Positions 1 through 6,245 of a DNA stretch of 6,677 nucleotides are shown here, in pieces. Position numbers and translations under genes: made by a program. Origin of the DNA: Bacteroidota bacterium (GTDB lineage: Bacteria; Bacteroidota; Bacteroidia; Bacteroidales; VadinHA17); the NCBI GenBank assembly GCA_030593185.1, contig JAUVHQ010000120.1:1-6677 (forward strand), written 5' to 3'. The first letter of the stretch is position 1, and the number at the start of each line of letters is the position of its first letter. Under the pieces are notes generated by a model, which saw only the letters and a program-made list of their open reading frames with translations, did no database searches and was not told the origin of the DNA.

Positions 1-178
1 GGCGCATCCTTAGCGCACTTGGCGGTTAATTCTTAAAAAATATAATCGCAGAGATCAAAGAAAAGGCCTTAGCACCTCTGCAGTAAAAAAAATCAAGATC
101 ATATAATTTAATAGAGTAAAGAAGTATGACGCATGGAGTAAGGATAAGACATGCAGAATGAAGAAGAAGGGAGAGAGA
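1..178. other. Non-coding, repeat-like intergenic stretch
   Basis: No supportable gene is seen here; the longest ATG frame (from 126) is only 11 codons. The first 85 bases look like eroded dispersed repeat: phrases such as CCTTAGCGCACTT and GGCGGTTAA, an inverted pair GCAGAG (48-53) / CTCTGC (76-81), and an 8-bp palindrome AAGGCCTT (63-70) between them. Similar GCG/AAAG-rich phrases recur between genes in many environmental bacterial genomes, as far as I recall; that is a memory-based impression. The rest (about 85-178) is purine-rich, with no clear hairpin or promoter. Confidence 0.4.
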
Positions 179-234
179 AACGTATTACGTATAACTTTTA
201 ACTAATAACGTATAACGTTTAACTTCTAACTTCC
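179..234. repeat. Degenerate 7-bp tandem array, AACNNNN x8
   Basis: The trinucleotide AAC recurs at exact 7-bp spacing at 179, 193, 200, 207, 214, 221 and 228, and the unit at 186 differs only by T for the first A. The four variable positions are T-rich (units such as AACTTTT, AACGTAT, AACTTCT). A 17-bp segment at 187-203 also matches 208-224 with one mismatch, three units apart. The array ends four bases before the DUF4831 stop codon. A second array with the same period and core lies on the other side of that gene at 1443-1473. No protein is encoded; the function is unknown. Confidence 0.7.
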
Positions 235-238
235 ACCT

Positions 239-1405
239 CTAATCGTCTCTTATCAGAAAATTCGAGGGAAGGTTCACCACTTTTCCAAACTGATATACAA
301 GAGCTTTCTTATGTCCCAATATGTTGCGGCCATCCACAACTCTGACTTCAACAACATCAGGGATGCGGTAATAAAGAGGCACAGATGGGTTTTTCTCTTC
401 ATCTTGCGAAACAAATGGTTCTATTATTAAAGGAGCAAGAACAGCAGTCTTTTTCTCACTATTAAACTCTAAAACAACAGGTCTGCCTGTAAGATCAGTA
501 GCCGGCAGGATACCCTTATTATCTGAAAACCGGAACAGCACCTCAGGCTTACCCGGAATATTTTCATCAGGAGTATGTCCAAACGATGCTTTATAAACCT
601 CTGAATATGTAATACCTGTAAACAATGCAATGTATTTTTTCTCAAGATTTTTCATCTCTTCAATAATATATTCAAATCCTCCGCCATCAAGATAAATATC
701 ATAAGGCTCGCCTAAAAGTTCCAATCTCTTATTTTTTAATTTGGTTATAAAATCTGCTACTTCCATGGCTTTTTCTTCAGTAGTCTTTGGAATTTTTTCC
801 TTCTTCATAAAAACGGGAACCTGAATGAACAAAGCAGTATCTGTTTGCGAAATATCACTTACAGGTTGGACCTTCTCCTTAAGATTTCCTTTAATCGAAA
901 GGTCAGTAAAATATAATCTTGCGGGACGTTCTGATACTAATCCTTTCAGAGTAGATTGTTTATTATAGATTTCAGGATTGGGTGTAAGTATCAATCCTGC
1001 TTTTGTCATCGCCAGCGCATTTGTCTCGAAAAATCCATCACTTTCTATTACATAATAGTGATCCGGATCAATTTCCTCGTACGAAGAAATATTGATATCG
1101 TTGATAGTCCATTTAACCGAACTTCCGGGAAACTTTTCCGTTATGCCCAGATACTTTTCAGCATAACGAAAATAAGGACCCTGCTTATAAACAGTTTTCT
1201 TTGCAAAAACCTCGATATGAAATGTTGTTTGCGGCAAAGAATAAATAATACTTCCGGATGATATACTCGAACGAGCACCCAGGGGAACAACCGTTGAATG
1301 AATTAGTATGGGTGTTTCACATCCTGAAAAACATATAAAAATTAATATGCTACACAAGTTTTTAATCCAGCTCTTCATTTTTTTATTTTTTTTTATCAAA
1401 GCCAT
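239..1405 (-). CDS. DUF4831 family lipoprotein
   Basis: A protein of up to 388 residues matching what I know of DUF4831, a Bacteroidota family of unknown function. The N-terminus is a lipoprotein signal: a Lys-rich start, a hydrophobic core (about residues 17-27) and the lipobox-like FSGC with Cys29 as the probable lipidated residue. An internal Met10 would give a compact 19-residue signal peptide and may be the true start; both candidate starts have A-rich upstream DNA. Family-like stretches include the YSLPQT strand (55-60), the conserved block at 62-88 ending in YAEKYLGI, the TEEKA...ADFI segment (about 211-219), LFTG near 263-266, and DLTGRPVVLEF in the C-terminal part. It probably sits in the cell envelope, anchored to a membrane. 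The stop is TAG. It lies downstream of nnr on the same strand, but the 112-bp gap holds a hairpin and repeat array, so co-transcription is uncertain. The family call is firm; the role is unknown. Confidence 0.85.
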   Translation of the reverse strand: MALIKKNKKMKSWIKNLCSILIFICFSGCETPILIHSTVVPLGARSSISSGSIIYSLPQTTFHIEVFAKKTVYKQGPYFRYAEKYLGITEKFPGSSVKWTINDINISSYEEIDPDHYYVIESDGFFETNALAMTKAGLILTPNPEIYNKQSTLKGLVSERPARLYFTDLSIKGNLKEKVQPVSDISQTDTALFIQVPVFMKKEKIPKTTEEKAMEVADFITKLKNKRLELLGEPYDIYLDGGGFEYIIEEMKNLEKKYIALFTGITYSEVYKASFGHTPDENIPGKPEVLFRFSDNKGILPATDLTGRPVVLEFNSEKKTAVLAPLIIEPFVSQDEEKNPSVPLYYRIPDVVEVRVVDGRNILGHKKALVYQFGKVVNLPSNFLIRDD

Positions 1406-1442
1406 AAATTATTTTCAAGAGTTTGTACTAAAATGATCTTAA

Positions 1443-1473
1443 AACTTTGAACCTTGAACTTTTAACTTTAAAC
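1443..1473. repeat. 7-bp tandem array, AACTTTN-like, 4.4 units
   Basis: AAC recurs at exactly 7-bp spacing at 1443, 1450, 1457, 1464 and 1471, with units AACTTTG, AACCTTG, AACTTTT and AACTTTA. A decayed unit may precede it at 1436. It has the same period, core and strand orientation as the array at 179-234, so the two arrays bracket the DUF4831 gene. It lies upstream of that gene's start, where the promoter would be expected, and directly abuts the palindrome at 1475-1495. Confidence 0.75.
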
Positions 1474-1474
1474 A

Positions 1475-1495
1475 CCTGCCTGTCTGACAGGTAGG
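1475..1495. repeat. Near-perfect palindrome, possible weak terminator of nnr
   Basis: CCTGCCTGTC and GACAGGTAGG form a 9-bp stem (one G-T wobble at 1478/1492) closed by a 3-nt loop at 1484-1486. Read on the minus strand it follows the nnr stop codon and is followed by TGTTTAAAG, a poor U-tract, so it could be a weak terminator for nnr. The CCTGCC/GGCAGG theme resembles dispersed palindromes I have seen between genes of environmental Bacteroidota; a repeat origin is equally possible. Confidence 0.5.
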
Positions 1496-1517
1496 GCGTG
1501 AGGCTCATCTCATGTAA

Positions 1518-3059
1518 TTAATCAGGCTCAGAATCTTTCAGTTCATTAAAAGCCGTTCCAAGATAATCAATAATATCATTAGCAATAAGAGATTCCTCAC
1601 CTGTGATCTCAGCAGCACGGTCTCCGGCCAAGCCATGCAAATATACTCCTGTAACAGCTGCATCGCCGGGACTGTATCCCTGACCAAGCAGCGATAAAAT
1701 AATACCTGTCAGCACATCACCACTACCTGCGGTAGCCATTCCCGGGTTCCCGGTTGTATTGAAATAACATAAACCATCAGGCAAGGCAATGGCTGTATGT
1801 GCACCCTTAAGTACAATAAAAATTTGATACTTCTCTGCCAGCTCAATCAGTCTTTGTATATGGTTATATCCATCTGATGTTTTACCGGCTATACGTTCAA
1901 ATTCTTTAGGATGAGGTGTCAGGATAGTGCTTTTTGGTAATTGTTTAAGCAATTCCTTATTTTCTCCAAGGATATTTATTCCGTCAGCATCAATAACAAG
2001 AGGAACATTTATTGTTTTCAGTAATTCTCTGAAAGCTTTTTGTGTATTATCCTTCAAGCCGATAGCAGGACCGATCCCTACTGCATTATACTGATCCATA
2101 TCCGGTATACCCGAGAAAACAATATCTGATTCATCCATGCTGATCATAGCTTCAGGAACACTGTTTTGAAGAATATCATATCCTTTACGAGGAACATGAG
2201 CAGTAATAAGTCCTGTCCCTGTTCTGAGACATGCCCTGGAAGCAAGTACTGCTGCCCCCATTCTTCCGTAATTTCCTGAAATAAGCAGAGTATGACCAAA
2301 AGTTCCTTTATGGGAAAATTTTGATCTTACTTTTAGTTTACTTTTTATAAAACTTCCGGTCAGATAATGATATTTTGCCGATGTTGACCTGATGATCTCC
2401 TGGTGCAATCCTATTGGAAGCACACTCCATTCACCAACAAATTCCTCATTATCAGGAAAGAAAAAAGCTAGTTTTGGAAACTGGAAGCTAAGAGTATATC
2501 TGGCTTTGATTATATGGTCAGGGTCGTTGCCGGAATTATCCTCGCCAAACAATCCGGATGGTATATCAATAGAGATCACATTTGCACCTGAAGCATTAAT
2601 ATGATCAACTATTTCAGCCGGAAACCCTTCAAGTGGTCTGCTTAATCCTGATCCGAATATAGCATCAATTACCAGGTCATCAGCACTGATCTGTGGTTTA
2701 TTATCAGTTCGGGTCAAAATTTCAGTATAAGCTATCCCTTGATCTTTAAGTCTTTGATAATTAATCCCCCAATCCTCAGAACAGTTTTTAGTAAATTTCA
2801 CCCAATATACCGTAACCGGATAATTTTTCTCTGCCAGCATCCTTGCCACAGCCAACCCGTCCCCGCCGTTATTCCCGGAACCAACAAAGATCTTTACCTT
2901 CTTAATGTTTTCATAACGGTTAAGTATCCATTGGAATACAGTACCTGCTGCACGTTCCATAAGATCAACAGAAGGGATTGGTTCATTAGAAATTGTATAC
3001 TGATCAATCCCTTTTACCTGTTCTGAACTAAATATTTTTCCTGCCTGGTTATTATTCAT
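1518..3059 (-). CDS. nnrDE: Bifunctional NAD(P)H-hydrate epimerase / ADP-dependent NAD(P)H-hydrate dehydratase
   Basis: A cytosolic metabolite-repair enzyme. Hydrated NADH and NADPH (NADHX, NADPHX) arise by side reactions; the N-terminal epimerase domain interconverts the R and S forms, and the C-terminal dehydratase domain restores S-NAD(P)HX to NAD(P)H using ADP. At 513 residues it has the usual length of the fused form (E. coli YjeF/Nnr). The YjeF_N domain covers about residues 1-225, with the nucleotide-binding loop GSGNNGGDG (60-68) and VIDAIFGSGLSR (130-141), whose Asp132 should be catalytic. The ribokinase-like YjeF_C domain covers about 240-505, with KGTFGHTLLISG (251-262), TPHPKEF (381-387), VLKGAHT (416-422) and NPGMATAGSGDVLTG (438-452), where Asp448 is the expected catalytic base. 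All key motifs are intact. It is transcribed away from the POT gene; a TAnnTTTG-type box lies about 87 bp upstream. The start has no alternative nearby Met and begins the family's normal N-terminus. Confidence 0.96.
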   Translation of the reverse strand: MNNNQAGKIFSSEQVKGIDQYTISNEPIPSVDLMERAAGTVFQWILNRYENIKKVKIFVGSGNNGGDGLAVARMLAEKNYPVTVYWVKFTKNCSEDWGINYQRLKDQGIAYTEILTRTDNKPQISADDLVIDAIFGSGLSRPLEGFPAEIVDHINASGANVISIDIPSGLFGEDNSGNDPDHIIKARYTLSFQFPKLAFFFPDNEEFVGEWSVLPIGLHQEIIRSTSAKYHYLTGSFIKSKLKVRSKFSHKGTFGHTLLISGNYGRMGAAVLASRACLRTGTGLITAHVPRKGYDILQNSVPEAMISMDESDIVFSGIPDMDQYNAVGIGPAIGLKDNTQKAFRELLKTINVPLVIDADGINILGENKELLKQLPKSTILTPHPKEFERIAGKTSDGYNHIQRLIELAEKYQIFIVLKGAHTAIALPDGLCYFNTTGNPGMATAGSGDVLTGIILSLLGQGYSPGDAAVTGVYLHGLAGDRAAEITGEESLIANDIIDYLGTAFNELKDSEPD

Positions 3060-3145
3060 AATTAAACAATCTTTATATTCACTAATGTATTGATCAGGTT
3101 CTTTACTGGCTTTATCATTTTGTTTTTAAAAGCCCTCTTTATTTA

Positions 3146-3153
3146 CAAAAATA
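3146..3153 (-). promoter_or_regulatory. Candidate -7 box for nnr
   Basis: On the minus strand this reads TATTTTTG, an exact fit to the Bacteroidota sigma-factor -7 consensus TAnnTTTG. It would place the transcript start about 80 nt before the nnr ATG. The TTTG expected near -33 is seen only at 3167-3170, closer (13 nt) than the usual spacing, so the call is tentative in this AT-rich stretch. Confidence 0.35.
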
Positions 3154-3241
3154 ATCTCTTCCCTGACAAATAAAAAATCTTTAACATATTTCAAAACCCT
3201 TAAACAATTTATAACCTGTATTCATGTTTAAAAAAGTTGTT

Positions 3242-3249
3242 TATATTTG
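3242..3249 (+). promoter_or_regulatory. Candidate -7 box for the POT transporter
   Basis: TATATTTG matches the Bacteroidota consensus TAnnTTTG exactly and lies 44 bp before the POT start codon, giving a 5' leader of about 35-40 nt. No clear TTTG is present near -33; only a weak TTCATG stands upstream (3221-3226). Confidence 0.45.
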
Positions 3250-3293
3250 TCCCAATTATTTTTTCAGATCACTAATTTTAAAAAACAAATATC

Positions 3294-4988
3294 ATGTTGA
3301 AAGGACATCCAAAAGGACTTTATGTCTTTTTATTCGCAAATATGGGTGAGCGTTTTGGGTACTATACCATGCTTGCTATATTTATTCCTTTCCTGCAAGC
3401 CAAATTTGGCATGAATGCTGAAGAAGCTGGCCGGGTATACGGAACATTTCTATTCGGCATTTATTTTATTCCTCTTCTTGGTGGGATCATTGCCGACAGG
3501 CTCCTGGGTTTTAGGAAAACCATTACTCTGGGGATTGTCCTTATGATCGCAGGTTATTTACTACTGTCACAACCCGGTTCGGGGAAATTTATGATATACA
3601 TATCCCTTACCATTATCTCTTTTGGAACCGGCTTTTTTAAAGGCAATCTGCAAGCTCTTGTAGGAAAGCTTTACGATGATTCAAAACTCGACAAATTCAG
3701 AGATGCTGCTTTCTGGATTTTTTACATGGGGATTAATGTAGGGGCCTTTTTTGCCCCATCTGCTGCCCAGATCATGAGCAAGTGGATCATGAAAAAAGGA
3801 GACCTGGTTTATAACGCCAATATTCCCAGCATGGCTCATGACTACCTGAATACTTTACAAAAAGGAGGTGTTTATGAAAGGGCCTCTGAATATATGGAGC
3901 TGGCGAAATCTTCTATCTTACCTGATACTGCATATGATTTTACCAACCTCGCCGATTTTAGCCGGCATTATATCGATACCCTCAGTAAATCCTACAGCCT
4001 TGGTTTCGGCATTGCAGCAGTAAGTATTTTCATTTCCCTGCTCATCTTTGTGGGCTTCCGTAAAACATACAAGCATGTTGATATAATGCACAAAGAAGCG
4101 GTTAAGGATGAATCCTCAAACGTAATTAAACTTAAACCTGAGCAATACAGAAAAAGACTGGTTGCACTTGGACTGATCTTTATAGTAAATATTTTCTTCT
4201 GGATGGCTTTCCATCAAAATGGTTTCACCCTAACAATCTTTGCCCGGGATTACACATTTACTGAGGTCAGCACATTTACCTATGCGTTTTTTGACCTCAG
4301 GGCATTCCTTCCCATTATTGCTGTAATTATTGGACTTGTCTTATTAATTGGCAAAAATAACAGTAAACTCATGAAAATGATAGGCATGAGTATGGCGGTC
4401 ATTGGTACTGCAATTGCCTACATGGTGATTAGCAGCTATGATTCCAAAATGCCCATTAGCCCCATCATATTCCAGCAATTCAATCCTATTTTCATTGTTT
4501 TCATGACACCACTGGTCATAGGGATCTTTGCCGCACTCAACAAAAGGCGCCTGGAGCCAAGTTCTCCGCGAAAAATTGGCATTGGACTTTCCCTTGCAGG
4601 ATTAAGTTTTGTAATTATGATTGTTGCAGTCGTAGGCCTTGTTGCACCAAAATATTTTGTCGCGGGTTCTATTGCAGATGCTATGAGGGTTACTCCCTAC
4701 TGGCTGATTGCTACTTATTTTAGCCTTACAATATCAGAATTATTTTATAGCCCAATTGGACTTTCTTTTGTTTCGAGAGTTGCTCCTCCAAGCCTTTCCG
4801 GACTTATGCAGGGAGCCTGGCTGGGATCAACGGCAATTGGGAACCTACTTGCCGGACTAATAGGACCTTTTTGGATGAAATGGGAGATGTGGCAATTCTT
4901 CCTGTTGCTGGTAATAATGTTGTTCCTATCCTCTGCATTTGTGTTCAGTATAATGAAAACTCTTGAGAATGCAACAAGCGATGAATGA
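3294..4988 (+). CDS. POT/PTR2 family (major facilitator) peptide transporter
   Basis: A 564-residue inner-membrane protein with about 14 hydrophobic segments, as in bacterial proton-dependent oligopeptide transporters. Family marks: ERFGYY in the first helix (19-24), the MFS loop signature GGIIADRLLGFRKT (63-76), the PTR2 motif IFYMGINVGAFFAP (142-155) and the helix-7 motif FWMAFHQNGF (302-311). It probably imports di- or tripeptides with protons; substrate is not readable from sequence. Two departures from the canonical pattern: the first Glu of the ExxER proton-coupling motif is Asn16 (NMGER), and the FEQ-like helix-7 site reads FHQ (306-308). A soluble insertion of about 70 residues (roughly 163-233) sits between helices 5 and 6. 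It begins with MLKGHPKGLYV, a normal start for this group, after A-rich DNA. It has its own promoter candidate; no terminator is seen directly after the stop, so read-through into the asnA leader is possible. Confidence 0.92.
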   Translation: MLKGHPKGLYVFLFANMGERFGYYTMLAIFIPFLQAKFGMNAEEAGRVYGTFLFGIYFIPLLGGIIADRLLGFRKTITLGIVLMIAGYLLLSQPGSGKFMIYISLTIISFGTGFFKGNLQALVGKLYDDSKLDKFRDAAFWIFYMGINVGAFFAPSAAQIMSKWIMKKGDLVYNANIPSMAHDYLNTLQKGGVYERASEYMELAKSSILPDTAYDFTNLADFSRHYIDTLSKSYSLGFGIAAVSIFISLLIFVGFRKTYKHVDIMHKEAVKDESSNVIKLKPEQYRKRLVALGLIFIVNIFFWMAFHQNGFTLTIFARDYTFTEVSTFTYAFFDLRAFLPIIAVIIGLVLLIGKNNSKLMKMIGMSMAVIGTAIAYMVISSYDSKMPISPIIFQQFNPIFIVFMTPLVIGIFAALNKRRLEPSSPRKIGIGLSLAGLSFVIMIVAVVGLVAPKYFVAGSIADAMRVTPYWLIATYFSLTISELFYSPIGLSFVSRVAPPSLSGLMQGAWLGSTAIGNLLAGLIGPFWMKWEMWQFFLLLVIMLFLSSAFVFSIMKTLENATSDE

Positions 4989-4994
4989 AATTTG
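4962..4994 (+). promoter_or_regulatory. Candidate promoter of the asnA leader transcript
   Basis: CTTG at 4962-4965 and GAAATTTG at 4987-4994 fit the Bacteroidota -33 (TTTG) and -7 (TAnnTTTG) elements with one mismatch each and a 21-nt gap. The box overlaps the POT stop codon. Transcription would begin near 5000, about 20 nt before the leader-peptide ATG. A second imperfect box, TATATTCG (5005-5012), is less attractive because it would leave the leader frame almost leaderless. It was chosen partly because a promoter is needed here, so confidence is low. Confidence 0.3.
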
Positions 4995-5020
4995 ATTATT
5001 GATCTATATTCGTAAACAAA

Positions 5021-5101
5021 ATGATTAATTATTTCTTCAATAATAATTTTTTTAACCGGGGTATAAATAATTATTATAACCCGGGAAGGATATTGTTGTA
5101 A
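5021..5101 (+). CDS. Asparagine-rich leader peptide of asnA (26 residues)
   Basis: A short frame, ATG to TAA, between the POT gene and asnA. It codes for 26 residues starting MINYFFNNNFFN. Eight are Asn, at positions 3, 7, 8, 9, 12, 16, 17 and 20 (six AAT, two AAC), with a run of three at 7-9. There is no Lys, although AAA would be as likely as AAT from AT-richness alone. The ATG follows GTAAACAAA, an A-rich context typical of Bacteroidota translation starts. The frame ends 31 nt before the terminator stem at 5132 and 80 nt before asnA, which makes asparagine. The inferred role is a regulatory peptide whose translation speed senses charged Asn-tRNA; the product itself need not have a function. 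The caveat is that Asn, Phe, Tyr and Ile codons are all favoured in AT-rich DNA. Confidence 0.72.
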   Translation: MINYFFNNNFFNRGINNYYNPGRILL

Positions 5102-5161
5102 AATTAACTGAAAGAAATATCAACATAAAAGCCTTCTCTGAATTCCGGGAAGGTTTTTTTT
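5056..5161 (+). promoter_or_regulatory. Putative transcription attenuator of asnA with alternative hairpins
   Basis: Four pairing segments are visible. An early hairpin pairs 5056-5066 (CCGGGGTATAA) with 5074-5084, with one mismatch and a 7-nt loop; its left arm follows the Asn7-9 codons. The terminator pairs CCTTCTC (5132-5138) with GGGAAGG (5147-5153). The same CCTTCTC can instead pair with an identical GGGAAGG at 5083-5089, and TGTTG (5094-5098) with CAACA (5121-5125) extends that alternative, giving an antiterminator of 7 plus 5 base pairs. A ribosome stalled on early Asn codons would mask the left arm of the early hairpin and leave 5083-5098 free for the antiterminator. A ribosome at the stop codon (5099-5101) would cover that region and allow the terminator. 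This is the known trp/his attenuation logic. A weak point is that the early hairpin overlaps the antiterminator by only two bases. Confidence 0.62.
5127..5161 (+). terminator. Intrinsic terminator within the asnA leader
   Basis: CCTTCTC (5132-5138) pairs with GGGAAGG (5147-5153), with one U-G wobble, across an 8-nt loop. AAAA at 5127-5130 can continue the stem into the T-tract past a one-base bulge, and eight T follow (5154-5161). It ends 20 nt before the asnA ATG, leaving no room for a promoter in between, so asnA transcripts must cross it. That makes it a regulated leader terminator more likely than a simple end signal for the POT transcript. Confidence 0.75.
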
Positions 5162-5181
5162 ACACAAATAAAATAAAATTT

Positions 5182-6219
5182 ATGAGTCACCTTACAATTC
5201 CAGCAAATTACCAGAGTTTGCTCGACATCAAAAACACCGAGCATGCTATTAAATTTATTAAAGACCATTTCCAGACCAACCTGGCTGCCGAACTGAAGCT
5301 GAGAAGGATCACCGCTCCCATGTTTGTAAAAAAAGGAACCGGTATCAATGATGATTTGAGTGGTGTTGAGAAGCCGGTCTCTTTCAGGGTAAAAGATATA
5401 AAAAATGAAGAATTTGAGATAGTGCAGTCGCTTGCAAAATGGAAACGGTTGATGCTGGCTGACCTGGAAATGAATAATGGAAAAGGTATTTATACCGATA
5501 TGAATGCTATCCGTCCCGATGAAATACTCTCGAATATTCACTCACTTTATGTGGATCAATGGGACTGGGAGAAAATAATTTCACTAACAGACAGGAACCT
5601 TGATTACCTCAAACATACTGTTAAGAAAATATACAATGCACTCAGGAGAACGGAATTTCTTGTTTCAGAGGCATTCCCTCAGATCAAAGAGAAGTTACCA
5701 GACACTATTAAATTTATACATTCAGAAAAATTACTAGCCCTATATCCCGAAAACAGTCCTAAAGAACGCGAGAATAAAATTGCAGAAGAATTTGGAGCAG
5801 TATTTATTATTGGTATCGGGAGCAAATTGGCAGATGGAAAACCTCATGACGAAAGAGCACCTGATTATGATGACTGGACAACTGAAACAGTGAACGGATA
5901 CAAAGGATTGAACGGGGATATTATTCTTTGGAACCCTGTGCTTAAATCAGCTTATGAAATTTCTTCTATGGGTATCAGGGTTGACAAAGAAACTATGCTT
6001 AAGCAACTGAAGATTACCGGGGATGAAAACCGTAAAGAATTGTACTTCCACAAAAGATTATTAAACGATGAACTACCCTTGTCAATGGGAGGTGGAATTG
6101 GTCAATCAAGGCTTTGTATGTATCTTTTAGACAAAGCCCATATTGGAGAAGTTCAGGCTGGTATCTGGCCGGACGAAATGGTTGAGTCATGTGTTAAAGC
6201 TGGAATAAAATTGTTGTAA
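5182..6219 (+). CDS. asnA: Aspartate--ammonia ligase (asparagine synthetase A)
   Basis: A cytosolic enzyme making L-asparagine from L-aspartate, ammonia and ATP (to AMP and pyrophosphate) through an aspartyl-AMP intermediate. Its fold is that of class II aspartyl/asparaginyl-tRNA synthetases. At 345 residues it is complete, slightly longer than the 330 of E. coli AsnA because of an N-terminal extension. Residues I recall as active-site positions in E. coli AsnA align with a constant offset of 11: Asp57 in NDDLSG, Arg111 in AIRPDE, Gln127 in VDQWDW, Arg225, Asp230, Asp246 in NGDIILW, Ser262 and Arg266 in EISSMGIRVD, and Arg310 in the class II motif-3 segment GGGIGQSRL (303-311). Nothing key is missing. 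The start after ACAAATAAAATAAAATTT is typical for the phylum and gives the usual MSHLTIP N-terminus. Expression is probably controlled by the Asn-codon attenuator just upstream. No asnC-type regulator gene is in the window. Confidence 0.97.
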   Translation: MSHLTIPANYQSLLDIKNTEHAIKFIKDHFQTNLAAELKLRRITAPMFVKKGTGINDDLSGVEKPVSFRVKDIKNEEFEIVQSLAKWKRLMLADLEMNNGKGIYTDMNAIRPDEILSNIHSLYVDQWDWEKIISLTDRNLDYLKHTVKKIYNALRRTEFLVSEAFPQIKEKLPDTIKFIHSEKLLALYPENSPKERENKIAEEFGAVFIIGIGSKLADGKPHDERAPDYDDWTTETVNGYKGLNGDIILWNPVLKSAYEISSMGIRVDKETMLKQLKITGDENRKELYFHKRLLNDELPLSMGGGIGQSRLCMYLLDKAHIGEVQAGIWPDEMVESCVKAGIKLL

Positions 6220-6223
6220 AAGC

Positions 6224-6245
6224 AACCCAAACTTCCGTCAGGGTT
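6224..6245 (-). terminator. Possible terminator of the DUF6048 gene
   Basis: AACCC (6224-6228) pairs with GGGTT (6241-6245) across 12 nt. On the minus strand the hairpin is followed by GCTTTTAC, a short U-tract, so it could end leftward transcripts just beyond the asnA stop codon. The stem is short. Confidence 0.4.

Larger units (their letters stand above)
3060..3293. promoter_or_regulatory. Divergent intergenic region between nnr and the POT gene
   Basis: A 234-bp AT-rich spacer that must carry the promoters of both divergent genes. I see a box for each direction (listed separately) and no convincing operator palindrome, riboswitch, repeat array or small gene in it. Confidence 0.6.

Noticed and set aside
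126..161. Small ATG frame before the DUF4831 gene end
   Set aside because: Only 11 codons, no convincing start context, no link to a neighbouring gene on that strand.
179..234. CRISPR-like array
   Set aside because: The 7-bp period is far too short; no repeat-spacer structure is present.
956..1261. A 101-codon plus-strand frame inside the DUF4831 gene
   Set aside because: It lies entirely antisense to a gene with clear family motifs and has no recognisable content.
2392..3026. Two plus-strand frames (2392-2604 and 2739-3026) inside the nnr gene
   Set aside because: Both are antisense to conserved parts of the epimerase domain and have no family-like sequence.
5056..5085. Stand-alone terminator of the POT gene
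   Set aside because: The stem is good, but no T-run follows it on the plus strand (AAGGATATTG follows) or on the minus strand, so it does not qualify as an intrinsic terminator.
4989..5181. T-box riboswitch controlling asnA
   Set aside because: I see no T-box-like antiterminator bulge sequence (TGGNACC) and no specifier-loop layout; the region is also short for a T-box. The Asn-codon frame explains it better.
5104..5541. A 145-codon minus-strand open frame across the asnA leader and 5' end
   Set aside because: It is antisense to well-supported asnA coding sequence and to the terminator, and shows no recognisable domain; a shadow of asnA.
3294..6219. Functional operon of POT transporter and asnA
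   Set aside because: Same strand, but a separate leader with its own likely promoter and a terminator intervenes; no shared pathway is evident beyond both touching amino-acid supply.
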